A DNA stretch of 64,000 nucleotides from positions 1,922,001 to 1,986,000 of the forward strand of contig NZ_BAAAWH010000001.1 in assembly GCF_039534975.1 (NCBI RefSeq), read 5' to 3'. Positions 29,590 to 37,916 of the stretch are shown in pieces; position 1 is the first letter of the stretch; each line of letters opens with the position of its first letter. The translations under genes were made by a program, and so were the position numbers. The notes beneath the pieces are model-generated. The model was not told the origin of the DNA. It searched no databases and worked only from the letters and a program-made list of their open reading frames with translations. The stretch comes from Microbacterium terregens. Lineage in GTDB: Bacteria; Actinomycetota; Actinomycetes; Actinomycetales; Microbacteriaceae.

Positions 29590-32246
29590 CGGGACCCGAG
29601 CGCGGCCTTGACGGCACTCAGTGCCGCCGGCAGGGACGTCGCATCGGTGCCGCCGCCCTGAGCGACGTCATCACGTCCGCCGCCGCCGCCGCCGAGAGTG
29701 GCCGCCGCGACCTTGGCCAGTGCCCCGGCACGTGCGCCGGCCGTGCGGGCCGCTTCGTTGGTGGCCACGATCACGACGGGCCGGCCGCCGACCTCGGCGC
29801 CGATCACGACGACACCGGGCTCGGAGCCGAGCCGGTCGCGCACGCCGAGGGCCAGGGAGCGCACGTCATCGGCCGAGGACGCTGCGCCGATCGTCTCGGC
29901 GACCACACGATGCGGACCCACCGTCTCGGCATTCGCAGCCAGAGCCGGGATGCGCTCGGTCAGCGCCCGGGCCTCGAAGGCGGCGATCCTCTTCTCCGCG
30001 GCCTTGAGGCTGGCGGTCAGCTCGGCGATCCGAGCCGGCAGCTGGTCGCGCGGAGTCTTCAGCGTCGAGGTGAGCTGCGACACGATCGCCCGTTCCGCGG
30101 CGAGGTCGCGGAACGCGTCCAGCCCGACCAGCGCCTCGACGCGACGGTTGGACGCTCCGACGGACGATTCGCCGACGAGGTTGACCAGGCCGATCTCTGC
30201 ACTCGAGACGACATGCGTTCCCGCGCACAGCTCGCGCGACCAGGGGCCGCCGATATCCACCATGCGCACCGTGTCGCCGTACTTCTCGCCGAACAGCGCC
30301 ATCGCGCCCAGGGACTTGGCCTCATCGAGAGACACGACCCGGGTGGTCACCTCGAGGTTGTCCCGCACGGCGTTGTTCGCGATCTCCTCGATCTCGGTGC
30401 GGGTCTCGGAAGACAGTGCCTGGCCCCAGGTGAAGTCGAGCCGCATGTACCCGGCGCGGTTGAGTGACCCGGCCTGCGTGGCGCTCTTGCCGAGCGTGTC
30501 GCGCAGGGCCGCATGCACGAGGTGGGTCGCCGAGTGCGCCTGACGCGCGGCGCGGCGGTTGACGGCATCCACGACGGACGTCGCCGGCTGGCCCACACCC
30601 ACTTCGCCCGAGGTGACTTCGACGGTGTGGCTGATCAGGCCCGCCACCGGCTTCTGCACGTCGAGGACTTCGAGTTCGTACCCCGGACCGACGATGATGC
30701 CCTTGTCAGCGACCTGACCTCCGGACTCGGCGTACAGCGCGGTGTCGGCGAGGATGACCTCGGCGACCTCGCCGGTCCTGGCGCGGTCGACGGACACACC
30801 GTCCACGAGCACGCCGAGGATGGTGGACTCGGTCTCCAGATCCGTGTACCCGGTGAAGACGGTCTCGCCCTTGGCGCGGAATTCCCGGTAGACGCCGTGG
30901 TCGGCCAGCGCGCGCTTGCGCGATCGCGCATCCGCCTTGGCCCGGGTGCGCTGCTCGAGCATGAGCGTGTCGAATGCGGCGCGGTCGACCGTGAGCCCCG
31001 CCTCCTCGGCGATCTCGAGGGTGAGGTCGATGGGAAAGCCGTAGGTGTCGTGCAGAAGGAATGCCTCGGAACCCGCGATCGTGGTGCCGCCGGACTTCTT
31101 GGTCTCGGCCACCGAGAGGTCCAGGGTGGTGGTTCCCGCCGCGAGAGTGCGCAGGAACGTCTCCTCTTCGGCGATCGCGTACGCGGACAGCCGGGAGTAC
31201 TCCGTACCCAGTTCGGGGTACGCGTCCTTCATCGCATCGCGGGATGCGGCGAACAGTTCGGGGAAGGTCGGTCCGTCCACTCCGAGCAGACGCATCGAGC
31301 GGATGCCGCGGCGCATCAGACGGCGGAGGATGTAGCCGCGCCCTTCGTTCGACGGTGTGACGCCGTCGGCCAGCAGCATGAGCGACGAGCGGACATGGTC
31401 GGCGATGATCCGCATCCGGACGTCATCCCCGTGGTCTGCGCCGTAGCGCCGCCCGCTCAGTTCGGATGCCAGATCGAGCACCGGTCGGACCTGGTCGGTC
31501 TCGTACATGTTCTGCACGCCCTGCTTGATGAACGCGATGCGCTCGAGCCCCATGCCGGTGTCGATGTTCTTCTGCGGCAGCTCGCCGACGATGCGGAAGT
31601 CGTACTTCGAGGTCACATCGTCGATCGCGTACTGCATGAAGACGAGGTTCCAGATCTCCACGTACCGGTCGTCGTCGGTCGCGGGGCCTCCGTCGATGCC
31701 GTACGCAGGACCCTGGTCGAAGAAGATCTCCGAGCACGGGCCGGCCGGGCCCGGAAGCCCGGTGCTCCAGTAGTTCGTGTCCTTGTCGAGGCGCTGGATG
31801 CGCTCCTCGGGCAGCCCGGCGATCGTGCGCCACAGCCGAGCGGCCTCATCGTCGTCCTTGTAGACGGTGACCCACAGGTCCTTCGGATCGAACCCCAGGC
31901 CGCCGTCGGCTTCCGAAGTGGTCAGCAGCTCCCACGCGTACGTGATCGCGCCTTCCTTGAAGTAGTCGCCGAAGGACCAGTTGCCGAGCATCTGGAAGAA
32001 CGTGCCGTGGCGCGGAGTCTTGCCGACCTCTTCGATGTCGTTGGTGCGGATGCACTTCTGGATGTCGGCGGCGCGCCGGAACGGTGCCGGAACCACGCCG
32101 CTGAGGTACGGGATGAAGGGGACCATGCCCGCCACGGTGAAAAGCAGAGCCGGGTCATCGGTGACCAGCGACGCCGAAGGCACGATGGTGTGATCGCGCT
32201 TCTCGAAATAGCGGAGAAAACGGTCGGCGAGCTCTGCGGTCTTCAT
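29586..32246 (-). CDS. alaS: Alanine--tRNA ligase
   Basis: An 886-residue class-II synthetase of standard length. It begins MKTAELADRFLRYFEKRDHTIVPSASLV and has motif-2 sequence near TPRHGTFFQMLGNWSFGDYFK. The editing domain contains HSATHLVHAALRDTLG and CAGTHV zinc ligands, and the C-terminal oligomerisation/Ala domain ends with GGGGGGRDDVAQGGG. The ATG at 32246 is preceded by no long leader; the next gene upstream ends 55 bases before. It heads a likely operon with ruvX, mltG and the aro genes. Confidence 0.97.
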   Translation of the reverse strand: MKTAELADRFLRYFEKRDHTIVPSASLVTDDPALLFTVAGMVPFIPYLSGVVPAPFRRAADIQKCIRTNDIEEVGKTPRHGTFFQMLGNWSFGDYFKEGAITYAWELLTTSEADGGLGFDPKDLWVTVYKDDDEAARLWRTIAGLPEERIQRLDKDTNYWSTGLPGPAGPCSEIFFDQGPAYGIDGGPATDDDRYVEIWNLVFMQYAIDDVTSKYDFRIVGELPQKNIDTGMGLERIAFIKQGVQNMYETDQVRPVLDLASELSGRRYGADHGDDVRMRIIADHVRSSLMLLADGVTPSNEGRGYILRRLMRRGIRSMRLLGVDGPTFPELFAASRDAMKDAYPELGTEYSRLSAYAIAEEETFLRTLAAGTTTLDLSVAETKKSGGTTIAGSEAFLLHDTYGFPIDLTLEIAEEAGLTVDRAAFDTLMLEQRTRAKADARSRKRALADHGVYREFRAKGETVFTGYTDLETESTILGVLVDGVSVDRARTGEVAEVILADTALYAESGGQVADKGIIVGPGYELEVLDVQKPVAGLISHTVEVTSGEVGVGQPATSVVDAVNRRAARQAHSATHLVHAALRDTLGKSATQAGSLNRAGYMRLDFTWGQALSSETRTEIEEIANNAVRDNLEVTTRVVSLDEAKSLGAMALFGEKYGDTVRMVDIGGPWSRELCAGTHVVSSAEIGLVNLVGESSVGASNRRVEALVGLDAFRDLAAERAIVSQLTSTLKTPRDQLPARIAELTASLKAAEKRIAAFEARALTERIPALAANAETVGPHRVVAETIGAASSADDVRSLALGVRDRLGSEPGVVVIGAEVGGRPVVIVATNEAARTAGARAGALAKVAAATLGGGGGGRDDVAQGGGTDATSLPAALSAVKAALGSR

Positions 32247-32301
32247 GAGAATCCTCGAACAAGGGCGGCGTCCCCTTCGGGGACACCGCCGGGCGGGTCG
32301 A

Positions 32302-32652
32302 TCAGTCGGTGAGCTTCGATGCGGCGGACTCCGCCGCATCGACCGTGCCCGCTGCGGCATCGGCGGTGGCCGCGACCGCATCGGCGGCAGTGTCCTTCAC
32401 GGTGTCCACGGCCTCCGCTGCTGATGCCTTCGCCGCGCCGTAGGCGTCGTTCGCGGCATCCTTCACCTCGTCGACGATTCCGGAGAAGCGTGCCTCCTGC
32501 TCGCGATAGGCGTCGCCGATCCGGTCGGTGAACTCGGTGATGCGAGCGTCCACATCGGCGAGGACCTCGTGGCCGCGGGGATCCTTGTTCATGAGATGCG
32601 CGGCGACGAAGCCGCCGATCACGCCGAACAGGAACCACAGCAGGCTTTTCAT
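32302..32652 (-). CDS. Small membrane-anchored, alanine-rich helical protein
   Basis: A 116-residue protein with one N-terminal transmembrane segment (MKSLLWFLFGVIGGFVAAHL) followed by a long charged then alanine-rich helix. From about residue 60, 11-residue-like repeats such as VKDAANDAYGAAK and VKDTAADAVAATADAAAG suggest an amphipathic, apolipoprotein- or LEA-like helix. Proteins of this kind are encoded between rpsD and alaS in other actinobacteria, but no function is known. It may act at the inner membrane surface. Confidence 0.8.
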   Translation of the reverse strand: MKSLLWFLFGVIGGFVAAHLMNKDPRGHEVLADVDARITEFTDRIGDAYREQEARFSGIVDEVKDAANDAYGAAKASAAEAVDTVKDTAADAVAATADAAAGTVDAAESAASKLTD

Positions 32653-32701
32653 GTCACCACTTCCTCGTCCGCAGGGCGCGGCACTCCCCCATCGTAGGGG
32701 T

Positions 32702-32747
32702 GTCTCGACACGCTCGCAGGCGCTCGCACGACAACCGAGTGTACGCG
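32702..32747 (+). repeat. REP-like repeat, copy A
   Basis: GTCTCGACACGC...CGACAACCGAGTGTACGCG; a degenerate direct copy of the unit at 32863. Together with inverted copy B (32800-32843) it flanks the rpsD terminator hairpin. Confidence 0.55.
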
Positions 32748-32754
32748 CACGCGA

Positions 32755-32782
32755 AAGGGCGCCGGGTCTCCCCGGCGCCCTT
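32755..32782 (-). terminator. Strong hairpin terminator downstream of rpsD
   Basis: AAGGGCGCCGGG and CCCGGCGCCCTT form a perfect 12-bp stem around a TCTC loop, followed on the minus strand by TTTC-type bases (CCCTTTCGC). It lies about 125 bases past the rpsD stop and can work in both directions. Confidence 0.75.
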
Positions 32783-32799
32783 CGGCATTGGCTATTGCA

Positions 32800-32843
32800 C
32801 GCGTACTCGGTTGAAGAGCAGCGGCAGAGCCGCGTATCGAGAC
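32800..32843 (-). repeat. REP-like repeat, copy B (inverted)
   Basis: On the minus strand it reads GTCTCGATACGCGGCT...CAACCGAGTACGCG. With copy C at 32863 it forms arms of a large inverted repeat: 32820-32843 pairs with 32863-32886 apart from two loop-outs. Confidence 0.65.
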
Positions 32844-32848
32844 AGGCC

Positions 32849-32862
32849 CTATCGCGCGGCGT
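32849..32862. repeat. 14-bp direct repeat of the rpsD end, outer copy
   Basis: CTATCGCGCGGCGT occurs here and again at 32909-32922, where it forms the last codons and stop of rpsD. The two lie exactly 60 bases apart and bracket REP copy C, which looks like a duplication made when the repeat arrived. Confidence 0.6.
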
Positions 32863-32905
32863 GTCTCGATACGCGGCTGCGCCGCTACTCGACAACCGCT
32901 ACGTC
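32863..32905 (+). repeat. REP-like repeat, copy C
   Basis: GTCTCGATACGCGGCTGCGCCGCTACTCGACAACCG type unit just downstream of rpsD. It is bracketed by the 14-bp direct repeat and pairs with inverted copy B. Confidence 0.65.
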
Positions 32906-32908
32906 GCG

Positions 32909-33538
32909 CTATCGCGCGGCGTAGTACTCCACCACGAGCTGGACGTCACCGGTGACCGGGACCTCAGCGCGCTTCGGGCGACGCAGCAGACGCGCGTGCA
33001 GCTTGTCGAGCTCGACCTCGAGGTAGCCCGGAACCGGGGGCAGCACCTCGGCGTGACCGCCGGCGGCAGCCACCTGGAAGGGCTCGGTGCCCTCGCTCTT
33101 GGGCTTGACGTGGATGAGCTGACCCGGCTTGACGCGGAACGACGGGCGGTCGACGAGCTGTCCGTCGACGAGGATGTGACGGTGCACGACGAGCTGGCGG
33201 GCCTGAGCGGTGGTGCGGGCGAACCCGGCACGCAGCACGAGGGCATCCAGACGCATCTCGAGAAGCTCGACCAGGTTCTCACCGGTCAGCCCCTGGGTCT
33301 TGCGCGCCTCGTTGAACGTGTTGCGCATCTGCTTCTCGCGGATGCCGTACTGCTCACGCAGACGCTGCTTCTCGCGCAGACGCACCGCGTAGTCGCTGTC
33401 CTGCTTGCGCTTGGTGCGGCCGTGCTCCCCGGGCGCGTACGGGCGCTTCTCGAGGTACTTGGCGGCCTTCGGCGTCAGCGGGATGCCGAGCGCGCGCGAC
33501 AGGCGGACCTTGCGGCGGTCCTGGGACTTCGTGGGCAC
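32909..33538 (-). CDS. rpsD: 30S ribosomal protein S4
   Basis: A 209-residue primary 16S rRNA-binding protein. It reads PTKSQDRRKVRLSRALGIPL, then EKRPYAPGEHGRTKRK and the S4 domain LEMRLDALVLRAGFARTTAQARQLVVHRHILVDG. The start is taken as GTG at 33538, since GGAAGGA lies about 7 bases upstream; an ATG 24 bases earlier has no ribosome site. Four-cysteine zinc motif is absent, so this is the zinc-free form. It stands alone, not in the rpoA operon; TAAGCT at 33685 may be its promoter -10. Confidence 0.96.
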   Translation of the reverse strand: MPTKSQDRRKVRLSRALGIPLTPKAAKYLEKRPYAPGEHGRTKRKQDSDYAVRLREKQRLREQYGIREKQMRNTFNEARKTQGLTGENLVELLEMRLDALVLRAGFARTTAQARQLVVHRHILVDGQLVDRPSFRVKPGQLIHVKPKSEGTEPFQVAAAGGHAEVLPPVPGYLEVELDKLHARLLRRPKRAEVPVTGDVQLVVEYYAAR

Positions 33539-33684
33539 GGATGTGTCCTTCCAAAATGACATGGCCGCGTCTTTCGCGACTCATGGACGTATCTGCTGCC
33601 CTTCCCATCCGGGGCGCACGTCGGGGCGCACCGAAGGTGTGTTGGGGGTAGGAGATACCCGAAAACTGGGTTTCGAGCCGGTCC

Positions 33685-33690
33685 AGCTTA
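33685..33690 (-). promoter_or_regulatory. Candidate -10 element of rpsD
   Basis: TAAGCT on the minus strand, just downstream of the rarA stop. It would give a leader of about 140 nt before the rpsD GTG, enough for ribosomal-protein autoregulation, though no specific S4 site was recognised. Confidence 0.35.
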
Positions 33691-33714
33691 GCAGGTCCGG
33701 GTCCGGGGCCCTTC

Positions 33715-35079
33715 TCAGGAGCCGGAGCCGAGGATGCGACGGATCTTGTCGAGGCGCGCCTGGACTTCGCGTTCCTGGCCGTGGTTGGTGGGCTCGTAGT
33801 AGCGCCGTCCGACGAGTTCGTCGGGAAGGTACTGCTGAGCGACCACCCCGACGTCCGAGTCGTGCGGGTATCGGTAGCCCTTGCCGTGGCCGAGCCGCTT
33901 GGCGCCCGGGTAGTGCGCATCGCGCAGCGGCGGGGGGACGCGGCCGAACCCGCCCGCGCGGACGTCCGCGATCGCCTTGTCGATCGCCACGTACGCGGCG
34001 TTCGACTTCGCCGTGGTCGCCAGGTATGCGGTGGCCTCGGCCAGCGGGATGCGTCCCTCCGGCATCCCGATGAACTGCACGGCGTCCGCTGCGGCGACGG
34101 CGAGCGGCAGCGCCTGCGGGTCCGCGAGCCCGATGTCCTCTGCCGCCGCGATGATCAGCCGCCGTGCGATGAAGCGCGGGTCCTCGCCCGCCTCGATCAT
34201 CCGCGCGAGGTAGTGCAGCGCGGCATCGACGTCCGATCCGCGAATGGACTTGATGAACGCGCTGATCACGTCGTAGTGCTCGTCGCCCTGCCGGTCGTAG
34301 CGCAGCAGAGCGCGGTCGACCGCGTTGGACACGTCGTCGGCCGAGATCTCCGGCGGCAGGGAGTTCTCCTCCTGCGCGTCGCCGCTCTCGTCGGCGTTCT
34401 CGTCGACCGGTTCGGCGAGGGATGCCGCGGCCTCGAGCGCCGTCAGCGCGCGGCGGGCATCGCCCGACGCGAGTCGCACGAGAGCGTCGCGGGCCTCCGG
34501 CAGAAGCGTCACGGCGCCGCCGAGACCGCGAGGGTCCGCGACCGCACGGTCCAGCAGCATCCCGAGATCATCGTCGGTCAGCGGCTGGAGCGTCAGCAGG
34601 AGCGATCTGGACAACAGCGGTGAGATGACCGAGAAGGATGGATTCTCAGTGGTCGCCGCGATGAGCACCACCCAGCCGTTCTCGACGCCGGGCAGCAGCG
34701 CGTCCTGCTGCGCCTTCGTGAAGCGGTGGATCTCGTCCAGGAACAGGATCGTCGACTGCCCGTAGAGGTCCCGCTGCGTGAGCGCCTCCTGCATGACCTC
34801 GCGCACGTCCCGGACGCCCGCGGTCACGGCGGAGAGCTCGACGAATCGCCTCCCGGACGATCGTGCGATCGCCTGGGCGAGGGTGGTCTTGCCCGTGCCG
34901 GGTGGTCCCCACAGGATCACAGATGACGCGGCTCCCGTCGACACGTCCGCCCGGGCGAGCAGGACGAGTGGAGAGCCGGGACGCAGGAGGTGCGACTGGC
35001 CCGCCACCTCGTCGAGAGAAGTCGGTCTCATACGCACCGCGAGCGGGGTCTGCCCCTGGAAGAGCGCGGTCGAGGTCAC
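33715..35079 (-). CDS. rarA: Replication-associated recombination protein A (RarA/MgsA)
   Basis: A 454-residue AAA+ ATPase of the clamp-loader superfamily that acts at stalled replication forks. [16 protein letters not shown] opens the domain; Walker A GPPGTGKT is at 58-65, Walker [11 protein letters not shown] near 120, and the sensor and arginine-finger regions [19 protein letters not shown] follow. The C-terminal MgsA domain has [21 protein letters not shown] and [16 protein letters not shown]. It is divergent from the membrane-anchor gene to its right, sharing a 113-base intergenic region. Confidence 0.95.
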   Translation of the reverse strand: MTSTALFQGQTPLAVRMRPTSLDEVAGQSHLLRPGSPLVLLARADVSTGAASSVILWGPPGTGKTTLAQAIARSSGRRFVELSAVTAGVRDVREVMQEALTQRDLYGQSTILFLDEIHRFTKAQQDALLPGVENGWVVLIAATTENPSFSVISPLLSRSLLLTLQPLTDDDLGMLLDRAVADPRGLGGAVTLLPEARDALVRLASGDARRALTALEAAASLAEPVDENADESGDAQEENSLPPEISADDVSNAVDRALLRYDRQGDEHYDVISAFIKSIRGSDVDAALHYLARMIEAGEDPRFIARRLIIAAAEDIGLADPQALPLAVAAADAVQFIGMPEGRIPLAEATAYLATTAKSNAAYVAIDKAIADVRAGGFGRVPPPLRDAHYPGAKRLGHGKGYRYPHDSDVGVVAQQYLPDELVGRRYYEPTNHGQEREVQARLDKIRRILGSGS

Positions 35080-35124
35080 TGGTCAAGGGTAACGGGAGCA
35101 GCCGACGCGGGGGCGGCGGCTGGT

Positions 35125-35154
35125 TTGGCGGCGCTCTCACCCGCGCCGTAGGAT
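35125..35154 (+). promoter_or_regulatory. Candidate promoter of the membrane-anchor/DUF349 genes
   Basis: TTGGCG and TAGGAT are separated by 18 bases, a reasonable sigma-70-type promoter; the GTG start at 35193 lies 38 bases beyond the -10, after GAAGGAGG. Confidence 0.5.
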
Positions 35155-35192
35155 CAACCCGCCCGGGACGGCTCGGGAAAGAAGGAGGTCCC

Positions 35193-35492
35193 GTGGCGCA
35201 GGGTGGAAAGCAGCGTGACACGCGTGCGGAGCGGGAGCGCGTCCGTGTCTACCAGGCGCGCCGTGCGTTTCATGAGGGGCAGTCCCGTCGACGCACGCGT
35301 GACAACCTCATCGCGGGTATCGGCGGCGGACTCCTGATCCTCGCCGTGGTCGCCGGCCAGGCGGCGTACTTCATGGCCGGACCCGGTGCGCCCGAGCCCA
35401 GCCCCTCGACGTCGACATCCCCGGAACCGACGACCAGTCCCGCACCCGGCAGCTCGCCGGACGCGACGCCGACTCCGACGCCGGCTCCCTGA
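35193..35492 (+). CDS. Short membrane anchor resembling the N-terminus of a cyclophilin-type PPIase
   Basis: A 99-residue protein: a charged cytoplasmic segment (KQRDTRAERERVRVYQARR...SRRRTRDN), one transmembrane helix (residues about 43-64, ending AAYFMAGPG) and a Pro/Ser/Thr-rich tail that ends at the stop. GTG start follows GAAGGAGG at good spacing. In other actinobacteria a gene with such a basic-TM-Pro-rich front, continuing into a peptidyl-prolyl isomerase domain, sits near relA. Here no PPIase domain follows the stop, so the protein may be a truncated remnant or a distinct small anchor. Function unknown. Confidence 0.7.
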   Translation: MAQGGKQRDTRAERERVRVYQARRAFHEGQSRRRTRDNLIAGIGGGLLILAVVAGQAAYFMAGPGAPEPSPSTSTSPEPTTSPAPGSSPDATPTPTPAP

Positions 35493-35596
35493 CCGCAGGA
35501 GCCGGTGGCTCGCGCTCTCGGCGGCCCGGCCGTGCCGTACTAGGCTGGGGCCGTCCATCCCCCACAGGCGGCGAGAGCCGCGATGAGGTGCATCCC

Positions 35597-37252
35597 GTGA
35601 CTGCCGCAGCAGAGTCCACTCCCCCGTCCCCCACCGAATCCGCACCGGAGAGCGATCCCGGCATGGAGAGCAGCGTTCCGACCGCTGACGTGACCGAGAA
35701 CCCGATCGAGGCCGTCGAGCCGGTCGAGGGGACCGAGAACCCGGTCGAGGCCGGCGTTCCGCCCGTCGAGGTGACCGAGAACCAGGCCGAGACCGTCGTG
35801 CCCGAGACGGACGCCACGGCGACCGAGGACGCCGTGCCCGCTTCCGATACGCCGGACGAGACCGTCGCATCCGAAGAGACTGCACCTGCGACGCCCTCAC
35901 AGGCGGTGCCTTCGCCTTCGAAGGCCGTGCCCTCACCTTCGAAGGCGCTGCCCTCCCCCGCGAAGGCTGTGCCTTCACCGGCGGAGGCCGTGCCTTCGTC
36001 CGTCGACGCCGCGCCGGTGGAGACCGAGACGGAACCGTGGGGACGCGTCGACGACGACGGCACCGTCTCCGTGCGCGAGGCGGACGGCTGGCGTGTCGTC
36101 GGACAGTACCCCGACGGATCCGCCGACGAGGCGCTGGCCTACTACCGGCGCAAGTTCTCCGACCTGGCCAGCGAGGTGGCCCTCCTCGAGGTGCGCTCCC
36201 GTCGCGGCGGTGTATCGCCGTCGGACCTGCGAGCCACAGCGCGCGCCCTGCATGCCAAGCTGCAGGACGCGGCCGCCGTGGGCAACCTGGCGGCGCTGGA
36301 CGCGCGTGTGCTCGCGCTGACCGGGACCCTGGCCGCAGCATCCGAGTCCGAGGCCGCCGCATCGCGGCAGGCTGTGGATGACGCCGTACGCGCCCGCACC
36401 GAACTGGTGGAGAAGGCCGAGGCCCTCGCCGCGCGGGACCCCCGCACCGTGCAGTGGAAGCAGGCCTCGGTCGACCTGGCCTCGCTGTTCGACCAGTGGC
36501 AGGCGCAGCAGCAGAACGGTCCACGTCTTCCGAAGTCGAGCGGCCAGCAGCTGTGGAAGCGGTTCCGCGACGCCCGGGCGATCGTCGACAAGCACCGCCG
36601 CGAGTTCTACGCAGAACTGGACGAAGCCCACAAGACGGTGCGCGACCAGAAGGCGAAGCTCGTCGAGAAGGCCGAGGCACTCGGCCCGAAGGGCGAGGAC
36701 GGCATCAACGCCTACCGCGAGCTCCTGGACCAGTGGAAGACCGCCGGTCGCGCGGGCAAGAAGGCCGACGATGCGCTGTGGGCGCGTTTCAAGGCCGCCG
36801 GCGACGCCCTCTACAGTGCGCGCGGCGCACGCGAGGCCGCGGACGAAGAGGAATCCCGCGAGAAGATCGACGCCAAGCGCGCGCTGCTGGATGAAGCTCG
36901 CGCGGTTGCCGACGAGCGCGACCTCGTCAAAGCCCGCAGTGCGCTCACCGCTGTCCAGCGTCGCTGGGACGACATCGGCCGGGTCTTCCCCCGCGACAAG
37001 GAGCGCGTCCTCGACGACGACCTGCGTCGCATCGAGACGGCGCTGCGCACTCGCGAAGAGACCGACTGGAAGCGCAACAACCCCGAGACCAAGGCGCGTG
37101 CGAACGACATGACGCGCCAGCTCACCGAGGCGATCGCGAAGCTCGAGGACGAACTGGTGACCGCCGAGAAATCAGGCGACAAGGCCGCGATCGCCAACGC
37201 CACCGAAGCGCTCGAGGCGCGCCGGGCCTGGCTGAACGCTCTCGGCGGCTGA
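35597..37252 (+). CDS. DUF349 domain protein with repeat-rich N-terminus
   Basis: A 551-residue protein. The first about 145 residues are acidic and Pro/Ser/Thr/Val-rich, including five heptapeptide units like AVPSPSK. The remainder is helical and carries about three DUF349 repeats, e.g. WKQASVDLASLFDQWQAQ and YRELLDQWKTAGRAGKKADDALWARFKAAGDALY. The function of DUF349 proteins is unknown. GTG at 35597 is chosen, with GAGG eight bases upstream; GTG at 35588 is the alternative. It is followed by an AbiEi-like gene and convergent rel. Confidence 0.85.
   Translation: MTAAAESTPPSPTESAPESDPGMESSVPTADVTENPIEAVEPVEGTENPVEAGVPPVEVTENQAETVVPETDATATEDAVPASDTPDETVASEETAPATPSQAVPSPSKAVPSPSKALPSPAKAVPSPAEAVPSSVDAAPVETETEPWGRVDDDGTVSVREADGWRVVGQYPDGSADEALAYYRRKFSDLASEVALLEVRSRRGGVSPSDLRATARALHAKLQDAAAVGNLAALDARVLALTGTLAAASESEAAASRQAVDDAVRARTELVEKAEALAARDPRTVQWKQASVDLASLFDQWQAQQQNGPRLPKSSGQQLWKRFRDARAIVDKHRREFYAELDEAHKTVRDQKAKLVEKAEALGPKGEDGINAYRELLDQWKTAGRAGKKADDALWARFKAAGDALYSARGAREAADEEESREKIDAKRALLDEARAVADERDLVKARSALTAVQRRWDDIGRVFPRDKERVLDDDLRRIETALRTREETDWKRNNPETKARANDMTRQLTEAIAKLEDELVTAEKSGDKAAIANATEALEARRAWLNALGG
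35903..36007 (+). repeat. Five 21-bp tandem repeats inside the DUF349 gene
   Basis: Degenerate units beginning at 35903, 35924, 35945, 35966 and 35987, each encoding a heptapeptide like AVPSPSK. The period keeps the reading frame, so copy-number change would only lengthen or shorten a low-complexity linker. Confidence 0.8.
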
Positions 37253-37340
37253 CCTCTCCCGGCAGAACAGACGGTCGGGTTCTCCACAGAGTCCGGCATA
37301 CGCCACCCGCGGTTCACCGTCGTGAGCCACAGTGGCTGTC

Positions 37341-37916
37341 ATGTCCTCACCTTTCCTGTACTTCGCCGACGAGCGTCTCTCCCAGGCCGAGCTGTCGGCG
37401 GCCCGTCTGGACGGCCACCTCGTCGAGCTGGGTGACGCGTACATTCCGGCCGATGCGGTCGAAACGCGTGAGCTGCGTGCCGGATCGCTGCGTGGAATCC
37501 TCGGGGAGACCCTGGCGGCGACACACCTGAGCGCCGCGTGGGTCCACGGCGCCCTGCACGCTCCGCCGGCGCGGCATACGGTCCAGCGAGCGGTGTCGCG
37601 TCGGCTCCACCAGGTCATCGGGCGCCGACTGCTCTACCGCGATCTGAGCGTCGACCCGAGCGACATGATGCGCATCAGCGGCGTCTGGGTCACCGATCCG
37701 GTGCGCACGCTCGCCGACCTCTCACGTATCGCAGATGACGAGTACGCGCAGGCCGCGCGACTGCTGGCGGATTCCGTACCCGGGCTCGCCGCGGGGGCGA
37801 TGGCGTGGCTCGCATCGCACGGCGCCCTGCCGAACAAGCGCTCCGCGCTGGCGTTCCTGCGCGGCCTCGCGGCGCGCGAACCGGGGTCGCGGGGTCAGGA
37901 CGACGTGACGCGATAG
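37341..37916 (+). CDS. AbiEi antitoxin-like protein, no partner adjacent
   Basis: A 191-residue protein with a probable N-terminal winged-helix part ([21 protein letters not shown]) and a body resembling type IV antitoxin AbiEi-like proteins: [38 protein letters not shown] and [16 protein letters not shown]. No AbiEii-type nucleotidyltransferase toxin lies next to it, so it is either an orphan or a transcriptional regulator. ATG at 37341 is chosen over an upstream GTG. Its 3' end overlaps the rel gene's end by 22 bases on the opposite strand. Confidence 0.6.
   Translation: MSSPFLYFADERLSQAELSAARLDGHLVELGDAYIPADAVETRELRAGSLRGILGETLAATHLSAAWVHGALHAPPARHTVQRAVSRRLHQVIGRRLLYRDLSVDPSDMMRISGVWVTDPVRTLADLSRIADDEYAQAARLLADSVPGLAAGAMAWLASHGALPNKRSALAFLRGLAAREPGSRGQDDVTR

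Noticed and set aside
30513..32312. Plus-strand 599-residue open frame antisense to alaS
   Set aside because: It is the mirror of AlaS codons with no recognisable domain or ribosome site.
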